Origin: Pteria penguin
Taxonomy: Eukaryota; Mollusca; Bivalvia; Pterioida; Pteriidae
Assembly: GCA_035048485.1 (NCBI GenBank)
Contig: CM068587.1
Span: 49,250,496 to 49,314,495 of the forward strand
Direction: 5' to 3'
DNA: 64,000 bases
The notes beneath the pieces were generated by a model, which was given only the letters and a program-made list of their open reading frames with translations, made no database searches and was not told where the DNA came from. Each line of letters begins with the position of its first letter. Position 1 is the first letter of the stretch. The position numbers and the translations under genes were made by a program. Shown here in pieces: positions 54,201 to 63,543 of this stretch.

Positions 54201-56746
54201 CCCAAGGTTCCATGTTATGATAGACATGGCATGTAAATGATCCCCAATGGCTTCCGATGGGTTATTTGTATTGGTCTGAATTCCTGTGCATGACATCAGG
54301 CAGACGCCGTCACCACATAATTGAAATGAATGAACCTGAATTGTACAGGAAAAAGCAGTTATTCTGTTGAGGTTCTTATACCCGGGCAAATTTGCTTTTA
54401 AAGTTGATAAATATACACAAAAATGTACAACAAATGATACATATGTGATGAAATAATTGGTTGGCCTGGTGATGCCTTCAGACGATTCAGTACAAACCAA
54501 GTACTGTTATCATGGGTATAATATGAATGTAACATTTGTTTTGTCTGTTTTCAAGAAATATTTTTCAGGACATTGTAGTTTTCAACAGTATTTGGGTTGA
54601 CATATGAATTATATAGGAATTTGTGTTTGATCAAATTTGTTGGCTAAAAAAAAGAGTTCAACTTCAATTCCAATTTATTGATTCATTGGAAATATGCATG
54701 TGATTATATGAATGATTTCCTATGTCAAGGTCTACTAGTGAAAGGCTTGATCAATACAATGTATTGGAAGAGCAGTGATGTTGAGAGAAAATGTTGTGAT
54801 GTTTTAATTAATAGTATAATGTAGTGATGCAGAATCGGACAATTTTCATAATCGATGATCGGACAATAATCGGAAATCATAACTGATCGATGATCGATTA
54901 TATTCAGACAAATAAGAAAACCATTTTGCAAGGGGATATTTTTATCGTTTGACAATGTAATCATGTATGTAGAATTTTTCATTTGAAAAATACAATAAAC
55001 AAGAAATTTTAAACAATAAAATATATCTCAGTAACAAGATAACAAGTGTCATTACCAAAGACCAAACAAGAATAATTAGCACTTCCTTTATTCTATGGAA
55101 AAATTAAGAGGGGACAAACTATTTAAAAAAGCATCATACATTCATTCTGATGATTCTTTGAAAATTACAAATGTCATGAAATTGATGAATAAGTGTGGGG
55201 GTTTCTTTTCACTCTCAGTTTCAGTCTTCTGTGTATGAATCAGAGGAAATTCTGCAGGTGGCAAGATAAACGATTTTTTTTAACAATGAAATTTATACAA
55301 AGATAAGAGAATCAAACAAAAATACTAAATGTTCACACATTTTTATCCTGATTCATTCAAATTTATATGTAAAAAAACAATAATTATTGACATTAAGTTC
55401 CATTTCATGGGCATTTCAGTAATAAGAAGGGGCATTCTGGTCAATTGGGTCATTTCGGTAGATAGTTACACTACATTTTACGAGTCAATTTGGGTAATAA
55501 AACTTCTTCTTCTTTGTTTTGTTTTCCGGCGATTTTTGAAAATAGAATCGAAATCGGCGCACTTTCAGCGATCGATATTCGATCATCGGCGATAATCGTT
55601 TCATGACTAGTATAATGTTACTGTATAGTACAGTTTTTGAAAGTATAATGTTGTTTCTCTTTCAGGATCGTTACGGTGGAAGAAGTGGTGGAGGTGGTGG
55701 TGGCGGTGGGGGAGGAAGCCGCTGGAGTGATAACCGCAGTGGAGGTGGCAGTGGTGGTGGTCACGGAAGTGGCAGTGGTAGTCATGGTGGTGGTGGAGGC
55801 AGTGGTGGCTATATGGGTAGCAGTGGTGGCAGTGGTGGTGGTGGTGGAAGTAGATGGTCAGGTGGTGGTGGAGGATCCAGTGGCGGTGGTAGCGGTGCCA
55901 AGTCCTGGGGTCAGTCTGGAGGCTGGAACCAGGGTGGTGGATCTCAGAGCAATTGGGGCAGTGGCACTCAGCAAGGCTCGTGGGGAAATCAGAACTGGGG
56001 TCAACAAGGTAGCTGGGGCAACCAACAGGCTTCAGCTGGAGGATATGGGGTAAGGAATGAAAAATCTTGGATCATACATATATTCTCATAAGGAATAGAG
56101 AAGAAAGAAAATCAGGGTAGCTCAAAATTCAATTTCAAACGAGATACATTTGTACATCTGTCTCTATCCATCTTGCTCAAATGATAAGTTAGTTTACCTC
56201 TAGAATGTTAAGCTTGGGGTGTTTTTGTTTCATTAACACATCTACTCTTCATGAAAAGTAATTAAAAAGAAATGAGAGTGGATTTTAGTAATATTACTTC
56301 CAATATAAGATTGAATGAGTATGTACATGTACTTGTAGAGTACTTGCCATCTTGTTCATCACAATAGTTTTAAGCAAAAGTATTCTCTATCTTTGAAGAA
56401 TTTTCTTGCCAGCATGTTGAAACATACAAACCCTGTAATTTCTGAACGTAATTGCCACGGTTTGTTAAACGTGTGTCTAGTTATGTTATCACGTGCTTAC
56501 TACAGGAAGACTCTCCAGTCAAAATTTATCCCTTAATTATATTTCTTTCTACAACAGCAATGGAACTATGCTCAGAGTGGTCAACAGCAGACTGGTCAAG
56601 TTAGCCAGCAGCAGCAGTGGAACCAGTACTCTCAGCAATGGCCACAGTACAACACACAACAGTATGCCCAGTGGTATGGCCAATACAGTCAGGACTCCAG
56701 TGGTACTTCCTCCGGCACCACCCAGCAGCAAACTCAGCAGCAGTAG
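39135..56746 (+). CDS. hnrnpu-like: hnRNP U family protein (SAP, RS, SPRY, P-loop kinase-like, Gly-rich), 21 exons
   Basis: Gene-level entry. The start ATG at 39135 has a good context (ccgccATGa). The 21 exons below sum to 3030 nt, 1009 codons plus TAG, with every phase matching. Domains: SAP about residues 7-42, acidic Pro/Glu region 46-210, RS-rich 211-240, SPRY about 266-445, P-loop kinase-like 473-665 with Walker A GLPGSGKT at 479-486, Gly-rich NRWGG region 664-947, and Gln/Trp/Tyr end 948-1009. Vertebrate relatives (HNRNPU, HNRNPUL1, HNRNPUL2) bind nuclear RNA and chromatin scaffold DNA and affect splicing and transcription. It is longer than the human proteins because of the glycine tail. 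Two short upstream open frames start at 39062 and 39091. Whether it is closer to U or UL1 cannot be settled here. Confidence 0.96.
39654..39751 (+). CDS. hnrnpu-like: hnRNP U exon 2: acidic Ser-rich linker
   Basis: 98 nt, phase 1 to 0: [20 protein letters not shown] and ESPTKAEPE. Acceptor is ctttgcag, donor is GTATAA. Confidence 0.93.
40310..40475 (+). mobile_element. SINE family 2, degenerate
   Basis: ctggcaatctgggtctgattctgag, gaggttaattaccttatgtttccatgttacaatgtaac, aaattacattaaacccaatcaaccaacc. Aligns with 28945-29103. Confidence 0.65.
40495..40690 (+). repeat. G/C-run element ending in inverted GGATCC-like termini
   Basis: Starts catgcgcggatccagaatt and ends ctctgtatccacgtatg, with gggggtccaaccc motifs inside and long C runs. 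Class shared with 2577-2720. Confidence 0.55.
40935..41000 (+). CDS. hnrnpu-like: hnRNP U exon 3: acidic linker
   Basis: 66 nt, phase 0 to 0: [22 protein letters not shown]. Could be skipped without breaking frame. Donor is the weak GTTTGT. Confidence 0.9.
41001..42355 (+). other. hnRNP U intron 3, unremarkable part
   Basis: T-rich intron with no array, hairpin or second reading frame of note up to the MITE at 42356. Confidence 0.5.
42356..42593. mobile_element. MITE with CAGTACAGTCC ends and TA flanks
   Basis: Perfect 11-bp ends CAGTACAGTCC and GGACTGTACTG, extended imperfectly to ggtggaact, flanked by TA on both sides. 238 bp, with inner inverted motifs (gtccactggacagtggac). Consistent with a Tc1/mariner-type MITE. 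In hnRNP U intron 3. Confidence 0.85.
42757..42822 (+). CDS. hnrnpu-like: hnRNP U exon 4: Pro-Glu repeat
   Basis: 66 nt, phase 0 to 0: [22 protein letters not shown]. Same length and phase as exon 3 and similar in composition to exon 5, suggesting exon duplication of a Pro/Glu cassette. Confidence 0.9.
43331..43417 (+). CDS. hnrnpu-like: hnRNP U exon 5: Pro-Glu repeat
   Basis: 87 nt, phase 0 to 0: [19 protein letters not shown] and [10 protein letters not shown]. Frame-neutral cassette between a tttctttcag acceptor and GTGAAG donor. Confidence 0.92.
43763..43974. mobile_element. Palindromic insertion with a perfect 15-bp target duplication
   Basis: Arms 43760-43843 and 43861-43943 are inverted copies (gtaaaggaacacaaacactc; gcaaattttcggcc). 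The insertion is flanked by aatcaaagtattata at 43748-43762 and 43975-43989. A long exact duplication suggests target-primed retrotransposition. In hnRNP U intron 5. Confidence 0.82.
44192..44369 (+). CDS. hnrnpu-like: hnRNP U exon 6: charged Glu/Lys region
   Basis: 178 nt, phase 0 to 1: [19 protein letters not shown], then [14 protein letters not shown] and ends MAENHVEG. Likely disordered. Confidence 0.93.
44525..44612 (+). CDS. hnrnpu-like: hnRNP U exon 7: RS-rich segment and nuclear-localisation-like cluster
   Basis: 88 nt, phase 1 to 2: [20 protein letters not shown] and SRSKEKKRK. Short RS dipeptide run plus basic cluster, as in SR proteins. Confidence 0.93.
45131..45207 (+). CDS. hnrnpu-like: hnRNP U exon 8: linker into SPRY
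   Basis: 77 nt, phase 2 to 1: [16 protein letters not shown] and TSENVLLDR. Matches the hnRNP U pattern leading to the SPRY domain. Confidence 0.93.
45380..45519 (+). CDS. hnrnpu-like: hnRNP U exon 9: SPRY domain start
   Basis: 140 nt, phase 1 to 0: [20 protein letters not shown], then [20 protein letters not shown]. MWAGxRxTYGVxxGRVxFE is a hallmark of the hnRNP U SPRY domain. Confidence 0.96.
45951..46050 (+). CDS. hnrnpu-like: hnRNP U exon 10: SPRY
   Basis: 100 nt, phase 0 to 1: [15 protein letters not shown], then [20 protein letters not shown] is conserved in this SPRY class. Confidence 0.95.
46212..46324 (+). CDS. hnrnpu-like: hnRNP U exon 11: SPRY
   Basis: 113 nt, phase 1 to 0: [20 protein letters not shown] and [15 protein letters not shown]. 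SFGYGGTxK is strongly conserved. Confidence 0.95.
46843..47004 (+). CDS. hnrnpu-like: hnRNP U exon 12: SPRY end
   Basis: 162 nt, phase 0 to 0: [20 protein letters not shown], then [28 protein letters not shown] marks the SPRY C-terminal strands. Confidence 0.95.
47160..47870 (+). repeat. Tandem array, about 5 units of 133-144 bp
   Basis: Units share ttccagaccataagtccaata, gctattgcaatgaaacttcat and gagtggaagatgtgccctatt; starts near 47174, 47309, 47453, 47592 and 47725. It ends with caactcggcatattgcatct and gatgcaaatctcttg. It fills most of hnRNP U intron 12. Confidence 0.85.
48058..48165 (+). CDS. hnrnpu-like: hnRNP U exon 13: SPRY to kinase-like linker
   Basis: 108 nt, phase 0 to 0: [19 protein letters not shown], then [13 protein letters not shown]. 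Corresponds to the hnRNP U linker before the P-loop. Confidence 0.94.
48225..48385 (+). mobile_element. SINE family 2, degenerate
   Basis: gggttcaaaccctggattgtaccacta, ttgtttctgtaacttgatataac, gttgaaagtaatgtaaagta. Aligns with 28945-29103; the tail is decayed. In hnRNP U intron 13. Confidence 0.7.
48768..48890 (+). CDS. hnrnpu-like: hnRNP U exon 14: P-loop (Walker A)
   Basis: 123 nt, phase 0 to 0: [20 protein letters not shown], then [23 protein letters not shown] is an intact nucleotide-binding P-loop; human HNRNPU binds ATP through this region. Confidence 0.96.
49317..49445 (+). CDS. hnrnpu-like: hnRNP U exon 15: kinase-like domain
   Basis: 129 nt, phase 0 to 0: [20 protein letters not shown], then [21 protein letters not shown] is the Walker B-like strand. 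Confidence 0.95.
50302..50470 (+). CDS. hnrnpu-like: hnRNP U exon 16: kinase-like domain
   Basis: 169 nt, phase 0 to 1: [20 protein letters not shown], then [20 protein letters not shown]...AxRRK...F.GFQRKAVV is the hnRNP U signature. Confidence 0.96.
50697..50846 (+). CDS. hnrnpu-like: hnRNP U exon 17: end of kinase-like domain
   Basis: 150 nt, phase 1 to 1: [20 protein letters not shown], then [11 protein letters not shown]. NFxLPE is the conserved end of the domain; the first RWG of the tail follows. Confidence 0.95.
52019..52165 (+). CDS. hnrnpu-like: hnRNP U exon 18: Arg/Gly-rich
   Basis: 147 nt, phase 1 to 1: [20 protein letters not shown], a run of Gly, then [17 protein letters not shown]. 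Several open shadows exist on both strands because of the GGT/GGA codons. Confidence 0.92.
52500..52819 (+). CDS. hnrnpu-like: hnRNP U exon 19: glycine-rich NRWGG repeats
   Basis: 320 nt, phase 1 to 0. Starts [14 protein letters not shown], then long Gly runs broken five times by NRWGG, with [12 protein letters not shown] inside and NDRRQGG near the end. Donor is GTATGT. Confidence 0.92.
53040..53235. repeat. 44-bp tandem repeat, about 4 copies
   Basis: Units of gatgatgttccctattgcat then cgttagattgggacctcct, with small differences. In hnRNP U intron 19. Confidence 0.88.
53440..54079. mobile_element. Non-autonomous DNA element, about 640 bp, GGGCTTGAAATT termini
   Basis: Ends agggcttgaaattc and gaatttcaagccc are inverted. 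Flanks tgtatcgt (53432-53439) and tgtattgt (54080-54087) match in 7 of 8 bases, as expected for a hAT-like 8-bp duplication. No transposase frame. In hnRNP U intron 19. Confidence 0.7.
54165..54335 (+). mobile_element. SINE family 1, degenerate
   Basis: catggcatgtaaatgatcccc, ttccgatgggttattt, gacatcaggcagacgccgtcaccacataa. The head is lost and the tail is weak. Confidence 0.6.
54822..55609. mobile_element. hAT-like non-autonomous element with perfect 8-bp target duplication
   Basis: Starts tagtgatgcagaatcgg and ends (reverse) tagtcatgaaacgattatcg, followed inside by many cgatgatcg/cggcgataatcg motifs. GTATAATG is present on both sides (54814-54821 and 55610-55617). TAGTGATG-type ends and an 8-bp duplication are typical of hAT elements. 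Its 788 bp encode no transposase. Confidence 0.85.
55666..56049 (+). CDS. hnrnpu-like: hnRNP U exon 20: Gly/Ser-rich region
   Basis: 384 nt, phase 0 to 0. Starts [11 protein letters not shown], continues with [19 protein letters not shown], then [19 protein letters not shown] and [17 protein letters not shown]. Composition shifts from Gly/Ser to Gly/Gln/Trp, with Trp about every 6 residues. Confidence 0.92.
56558..56746 (+). CDS. hnrnpu-like: hnRNP U exon 21: Gln/Tyr/Trp-rich C-terminus and stop
   Basis: 189 nt including TAG at 56744-56746: [44 protein letters not shown] and a QQQTQQQ end. Prion-like composition common at the C-termini of hnRNPs. Confidence 0.93.
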   Translation, partial: QWNYAQSGQQQTGQVSQQQQWNQYSQQWPQYNTQQYAQWYGQYSQDSSGTSSGTTQQQTQQQ

Positions 56747-57047
56747 TAGACTCTCAGTCACAGTGTATATAGACTTTGTGCAGCGGGTGGTCATGGAAAC
56801 CCACGTGCTGTCATGAGCTTCATTGGGTGTTGTCATCCATGTTATCACTTCTTTGTTGTCATATTTTTGTCAAATCATTATGATCACCTCATGAAATTTT
56901 TAACACATTTCTAATGATATGAAAGAAATCGAGAAGACAATTTACTCTGTGTGAGAACATTTCAGATATCGTGTCATGGAGTTTTTGTGTACATGTATTT
57001 CTTTGTCACATTCGATGTCTATGCATCAGGTTTCATCAAATTGTACA

Positions 57048-57053
57048 ATTAAA
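57048..57053 (+). terminator. Polyadenylation signal ATTAAA
   Basis: ATTAAA about 300 nt after the hnRNP U stop, followed by a T/G-rich stretch (agttgtttccttatta). Best candidate in the 3' UTR; AATAAA is absent nearby. Confidence 0.6.
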
Positions 57054-57557
57054 GATCTCGGATTATAATAGACTAGTTGTTTCCTTATTATAGCTTTTAT
57101 CTCTAGAAATTGCTCTCATGCACCATCTCGGGGTTTAAACCCTTCTAAGGACAGTGGATTTTCTTTGGTTTTCTGAACACTAGTCACCTGTATGAATTGA
57201 TTTTGTTATTGTTTTTTGACACACATAGATTATTTCACTGGTAGCGCCATCTGTCTGGTGCTTGGCGTCATAATTTATTGTCACCGGACAGTGAGGGATT
57301 TATTATTCCCTTGACCCGGGTTGTACCATCTATCTAAAGGACACGCACAAGCAGTAGATGATGACTCGCATGGATTCAATCCGGCAGCTAGAATTCACCC
57401 ATCCACAAAACGCAATTTTTCCTTGTGATGACGTCATCTGCCCACGCCTGGATATATTCGTATTCGAGTTGTTGTGATCAGCAAAACAAACCATTATTTG
57501 CACGTGTACTGTAAAAAAATGAGATCAGTTTGATGTACAAAAGGTACTAGCTAAAAT

Positions 57558-57838
57558 CAAAGATTGATTGATTATTGTTTTACGTCACTCCACGATTATT
57601 TCACATATATGGTGACGGGATCTGCCAGATGCTTTACATAAAAGTATTTACCTTTGCAATGGACCCACCTGAAACAGTGAGGGATCTTTTACCTGCAAAA
57701 CCTACCGTGACACGCGTACGGGGCCTCGGGTTTTACTGTCCTTTCCGAAAGACCGAACACCGGTGTGCCCACGGCAGTAGTCAAACCCAGTCATCGGTCA
57801 TGAGCCGAGTACCTCATTCACTGAGCCACATCGGCTTA
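57558..57838 (-). mobile_element. tRNA-derived SINE, family 1, full length
   Basis: Complement order: attgattattgttttacgtcactcc tail, gtgacgggatctgccagat, acccacctgaaacagtgaggg, cgaaagaccgaacaccggtg, and head end ctgagccacatcggctt. It lies 0.8 kb after the hnRNP U stop. Confidence 0.87.
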
Positions 57839-57949
57839 TGTACAAAGTAAGTTGTGTTTGGGTTAACATGTGATCTGTCATCCATAGTCAAAATATTTCA
57901 GTTTGGTACAGATGTACATGAAGAGGGAAAATTTCGGCTCGATATATTT

Positions 57950-58260
57950 TTGACCGAATATTTTTGTGACCTCTCATCTTGGGGAAACCTGTTGATCCTA
58001 GTTCTCTAAATGAAGGATTATTTATAAATTTTTAAAAATGTGTGTCCTTTTATTATGCTGCTTTTGCGGTGAGTGGGAAGATGGGCGCCCGTAAACCGGT
58101 TAACCACACGAACTGAATGACGTTTGTTACTTTAATTGGCCGTCTGAAGTCGGTATTGTAATTGCAGTACAATCGAATATTTTGGTAAAGTCGTCTTTTA
58201 AGTATATTTTACTATGTTTTATGGGATCGTTCTTAGTGATTTGTGTCATACAGCTTGGTC
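57950..58260 (+). mobile_element. 3' end of the fold-back retroelement family
   Basis: tgacctctcatcttggggaa, ggattatttataaattttt, gcggtgagtgggaagatggg, cccgtaaaccggttaaccaca and gtcggtattgtaattgcagt match the right arm at 16110-16330 in order. A single-orientation copy without an inverted partner. Confidence 0.75.
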
Positions 58261-58596
58261 AGATGTCTTGTTTTTTCTTTGATGATGATCTTAACCTTAA
58301 TTTGGCGTTTCAGTGAACACCTTTATTTAGCGTTTGGCGTGATCTCTGGCATACCATTAATCATACTTGCATCGAAGTTTGGCGGTTTTTACACATTGTT
58401 AAGTTCTTCCCTATTGATTAAACCAGGCGACCTTGACCTTGATTTCATGCTTCAGAGAACAGACTGCTTCCTTGAAGATGGATTTGCTTATGAAATGAAT
58501 TAAAACATTTCTGGAAACAACTTTAAATAAGGTCTTTGACGGTATTTTGTACCGATGAATTCAGATCCTCTCAAAGATCAGTATTATAGAATTTAC

Positions 58597-58685
58597 TATG
58601 TAAGCATCGTGTGAACCCCCGTCACATCCCTCCTTCTCTCTGAAGAAGGAGAGATGAGACGGGGGTTCACACGATGCTATGTAAG
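58597..58685. mobile_element. Short fold-back element with 8-bp direct repeat
   Basis: Perfect 21-bp arms agcatcgtgtgaacccccgtc (58603-58623) and its complement (58658-58678) enclose a loop that itself contains ctccttc/gaaggag. TATGTAAG flanks both sides, overlapping the arm by 1-2 bases. Confidence 0.75.
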
Positions 58686-59694
58686 ATGACAAGGATTTCA
58701 TCCAAACTTTTTTGTCCTTTGGATGTGATGATATAAACTAACACGTATGGAAGATCTCTGAAGGGCACGGTTGGGTCCGTTACGTAGGGAAAGTACAGAA
58801 GATCCCTTGGCTTCGAGTGGGTACGTTGCATAGGGAAAAATCATGAAGTCATTGTATCCTACAGTTGTTTATAATTGATTGGAAGTCTTTCGGCCGGCTA
58901 ATTAACCGAACATCCTTCCTACAGATTTCAAAAAATTTTGAATAATGATAACAGCACCGACATTGAATGGCTTTTGAAGTCGGAACGTTCTGTGGAAGAC
59001 AATTCATTCATTAATACCCACCTTCATAACTTCGAATTAGGTAGATAAAAATGGCGTTAACTCCTCCGTGACCTTACTAGACCATATTGGGACATATTAT
59101 CTTCTCCACAGTACATCAGACTCGGATAAATATTCCCACAATTACATTAAGTACAGACAATATGATACTCCGAGGAAATATTTGATTGGATTTTGATTAA
59201 ACTTGGTGGAATCGTCTTTTTATTGACGTGTATAATAACATTGGTCTGGTCGGTCAGCGGCTAAAGTACATATATAATTCTGCCATTCATAGGTTTTAAT
59301 TAATATGGACCAAGGGCCACTGTAAGCTTTGGTTGATACCTAGACCCAAAGCATACTAAATTGTCAGATAACTAAATTTGTCAAAATTTCAAAAATTGGG
59401 AATCCTTAATAAAACCTACTTCTTATCCAGTTTTCGATTTATTTTAGGGCTACTGCATTCATTCACCCGTTGTTTGCTTTATGTCTAGCATCTGGATCAT
59501 TGATGAGGAAATTTTTCCGAAACGTGCATGGATGGCCCATAATGTAAATAATTACGTGTTATTTAGTGGTGCTTTGTACATTGGAGTCTTCCAACGGTAA
59601 CCTTTGTGACCTGCAGGGCTTCATGATTTCAAACTATGCGACGAACCCAACCGCAAAGTCCGTCATCTGTTACACCTCTGTTTTGTTTATTTAA

Positions 59695-59870
59695 TCTTGG
59701 CTTTACATTACGCCAAAATTACTTAACTTGTGTGGTGACGGTATCTATCCCTTACAATGCAAAGAAATCGGTTACTATGCAATCTTTCTGCCTCGTCCAG
59801 CGTTTTCTGCTGTGTCATCCGAAAAGCATGACACCGACGAATCACCAGCGGGTCACGAGCAAAACGCTTA
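59695..59870 (-). mobile_element. SINE family 1, degenerate
   Basis: Complement features ggtgacggtatctatccctta, aatgcaaagaaatc and tcatccgaaaagcatgacacc remain; ends are lost. Confidence 0.45.
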
Positions 59871-59938
59871 CCTCATTGAGCTTCGCCAGCATTGTATTCT
59901 TGCGAAAACTAAAATCTTATACACACCCACACACACAG

Positions 59939-61375
<1,437 letters not shown>

Positions 61376-61522
61376 TTTGTTTGTTAGATTCTTGAACTAC
61401 GTCACGCCAAGATTATTGGCCTTATATGGTCAACTGTCCTTTTAGATTTGAACTAAAACGAGGTTCTTAGATTTTGCCACGTGTTCCATATGTAACAGGC
61501 AGGAGAAAAACACGTGGCTAGG

Positions 61523-61592
61523 GCCCGGGAATTGAACCTAAAACCTTCCGCTATAAAGACGGACGATCTCGCCATTGAGCTATCGGGGCCAG
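61523..61592 (-). mobile_element. tRNA-like SINE head, copy 1 of a tandem pair
   Basis: Complement begins ggccccgatagctcaatgg, has B-box ggttcaattcccgggccc and a possible acceptor stem, but there is no proper anticodon arm. It is flanked by tgtccgtcgttggaggatgcc, which recurs beside the second copy. Confidence 0.65.
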
Positions 61593-61754
61593 TACATGTC
61601 CGTCGTTGGAGGATGCCCTCACACTCCTCCCCTTCCAGAGGTTTCCAACCCTGGAAACCGAAACACACAACAATCCAAAGATCACAATCCTTACAATGCA
61701 CAAACAAATATGCGACGCATGAGGGCTGGCCGCGGCAACAAATGTAAATGTCCG

Positions 61755-61838
61755 ATGTGAATGGACCCGAAATTCGAACCCAGAACCTTCCGCTATCAAG
61801 TCCGACGCTCTCGATCGCCACTTACCTATCCGGGCCAA
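61755..61838 (-). mobile_element. tRNA-like SINE head, copy 2 of a tandem pair
   Basis: Complement ggcccggataggtaagtgg with B-box gggttcgaatttcgggtcc; flank cgttggaggatgcc as in copy 1, about 230 bp away in the same orientation. Confidence 0.65.
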
Positions 61839-62021
61839 TACCTGTCCGTCCCAAATATATTTCGTTGGAGGATGCCCCATGCGTCATTGTGGGTTTGTTT
61901 GTTCGTTTGTTTGTTTTTTGTTTTTGTTGGTTTGCTTATTTGTTTGTTTTTGTTGGTTTGTTTGTTTTTAGTTAATAGATATATCTTTCGTTAATTTATT
62001 TTTCAAGTCTGAACAAAATGA

Positions 62022-62300
62022 AGCCGGTGTGGTCTAGTTGATAAGGTGCTCGGCTCCTGATCCAGAGGTCCCGGCTTCGACCCCCGCCCTGGCACACCAG
62101 TGTTCTCTCTTTCGGATGAGACAGTAAAAACCGGTCCCGTTTAACTGTAGGCGTGGCACGTAAAAGATCCCTCACTGCTTCGGGTGGGTCCGTTGCAAAA
62201 GTCGAAATTTGTATGCAATGCATCAGGCAGATGCCGTCACCATATACGTGAAATAATCGTGGAATGTCGTAAAACAATTATCAATCAATCAATCAATCAG
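62022..62300 (+). mobile_element. tRNA-derived SINE, family 1, best-preserved copy
   Basis: gccggtgtggtctagttgataaggtgctcgg, ggtcccggcttcgaccccc, cggatgagacagtaaaaacc, gatccctcactgcttcgggtgggtccgttgc, gcaggcagatgccgtcaccatatac, and a (caat)n tail. Useful as the family reference. Confidence 0.9.
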
Positions 62301-62599
62301 AACAAACTGAACTGTTTGTTATAGTTACTTGACGCCGTTTATTTTCATATTTTACATTAATGTCACGCTTATTCCCTTTGCAGTGTGTAGCTCGTAGAAA
62401 AGTTCCCCGCGGAGGGTTTGACGCAAGTGTTGCTATACTTTTTTCCTGATGTTATGTAGCAACGGCACGCTCTACACAGTGCTGATTCACATTCATTAAA
62501 AATATACAGTGCTGGGTTATATGTGTTTCTTCTGTATGTAAGGACATTCATGACGGATGTGGCTAGCCATTCAGGAGACACTTACTCCTAATCAGAAAG

Positions 62600-62690
62600 A
62601 CAAGACACCAAAGCAACAAGTCTCAGGTTTGAGTCGAACTCGGGACCTCTCGGTCACGAGTGAAGTTACTTACAGACTGATACCGGCTAT
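62600..62690 (-). mobile_element. SINE head fragment
   Basis: Complement agccggtatcagtctgtaag and gaggtcccgagttcgactc; a head only, no body or tail. Confidence 0.55.
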
Positions 62691-63290
62691 ACTCTTTGAA
62701 ATATAACAATGATCAAAGTGTAGTTGTCTGTTTCACATATGCTAGGTATATATGTACTCTGCCATTTACTTATGTACATCGTACTATAAAGAAATAAAAT
62801 GTCTATTGTTACTCCATACTTATATATCAAATAATGTCACATTTTCCACTTGAACTTCATACGAAAAATAATCCAATATACAGAAACAGACATATGACGT
62901 AAATAATAGAGATTATGTAAAACGTCTCAAATTCGTGAATTGTTATTGGTGGTGTATTTTACCAAAATAGTCCAGACGAAGTGGTTATAACCCGTACTCA
63001 GCCTTCCCCCTTTTCAACAACAATGTTGAAATATGAGCAAGTTACCGTAACGTATTTAAACACTGGAATGTCTAACTGTATCGTACGACGTGTGGTTTGT
63101 CGCCGTACAAAATGATGCGGGGGAGATGATTGTATTCCTTATTACAGAATTACTCAAATTTCCAATATTTCGAAATATTTAAGCAAAGATGGGAGAGAGA
63201 TAAGCAAACAACTACACTCCAGAGTCATACCGATTCTCTGTCTCCGGTAAACAAAATGCCCCTGCCTTTATCTTGGATTCTCGTGGATAC

Positions 63291-63380
63291 CACGTGTGTT
63301 GACCAATGAATATTTCCGGTTTTACGCAAGTAAGCCGCACCATCAGCTATATATAGATTGATAAAGCAGAACGAGGCAGA
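63291..63380 (+). promoter_or_regulatory. Candidate promoter: E-box, CCAAT and TATA boxes
   Basis: cacgtg at 63291-63296, ccaat at 63303-63307 and tatatata at 63349-63356, in the usual order and spacing. It is followed about 30 bp on by a probable first exon. Strong TATA promoters often serve inducible or highly expressed genes; the gene itself is outside the window. Confidence 0.6.
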
Positions 63381-63435
63381 AGGATTAACACTCACCCGTT
63401 TTACATAGCCACCCGTGATAGCTGCTGTCGTCGAG
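63381..63435 (+). other. Probable noncoding first exon of a plus-strand gene
   Basis: From about 30 bp after the TATA box to a perfect donor tcgag/GTGAGT at 63436. No ATG with a long frame inside. The start position is estimated from the TATA distance. Confidence 0.5.
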
Positions 63436-63496
63436 GTGAGTTTATTCTAATATCTAAAAAGGCACCAAGGAGATAAATGTAATACTTACAAGTTAT

Positions 63497-63501
63497 ATGT
63501 T

Positions 63502-63540
<39 letters not shown>

Positions 63541-63543
63541 TTC
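63497..63543. repeat. (ATTT)n microsatellite
   Basis: About eleven ttta units in the first intron of the presumed gene at the right edge. Confidence 0.95.

Noticed and set aside
58243..58503. Plus-strand hydrophobic 86-codon frame
   Set aside because: Starts inside a retroelement 3' end and has no promoter, domain or splice support.
61523..61592. Functional tRNA gene
   Set aside because: Boxes A and B are present, but the anticodon arm does not fold properly and a second diverged copy lies next to it; SINE head is the better reading.
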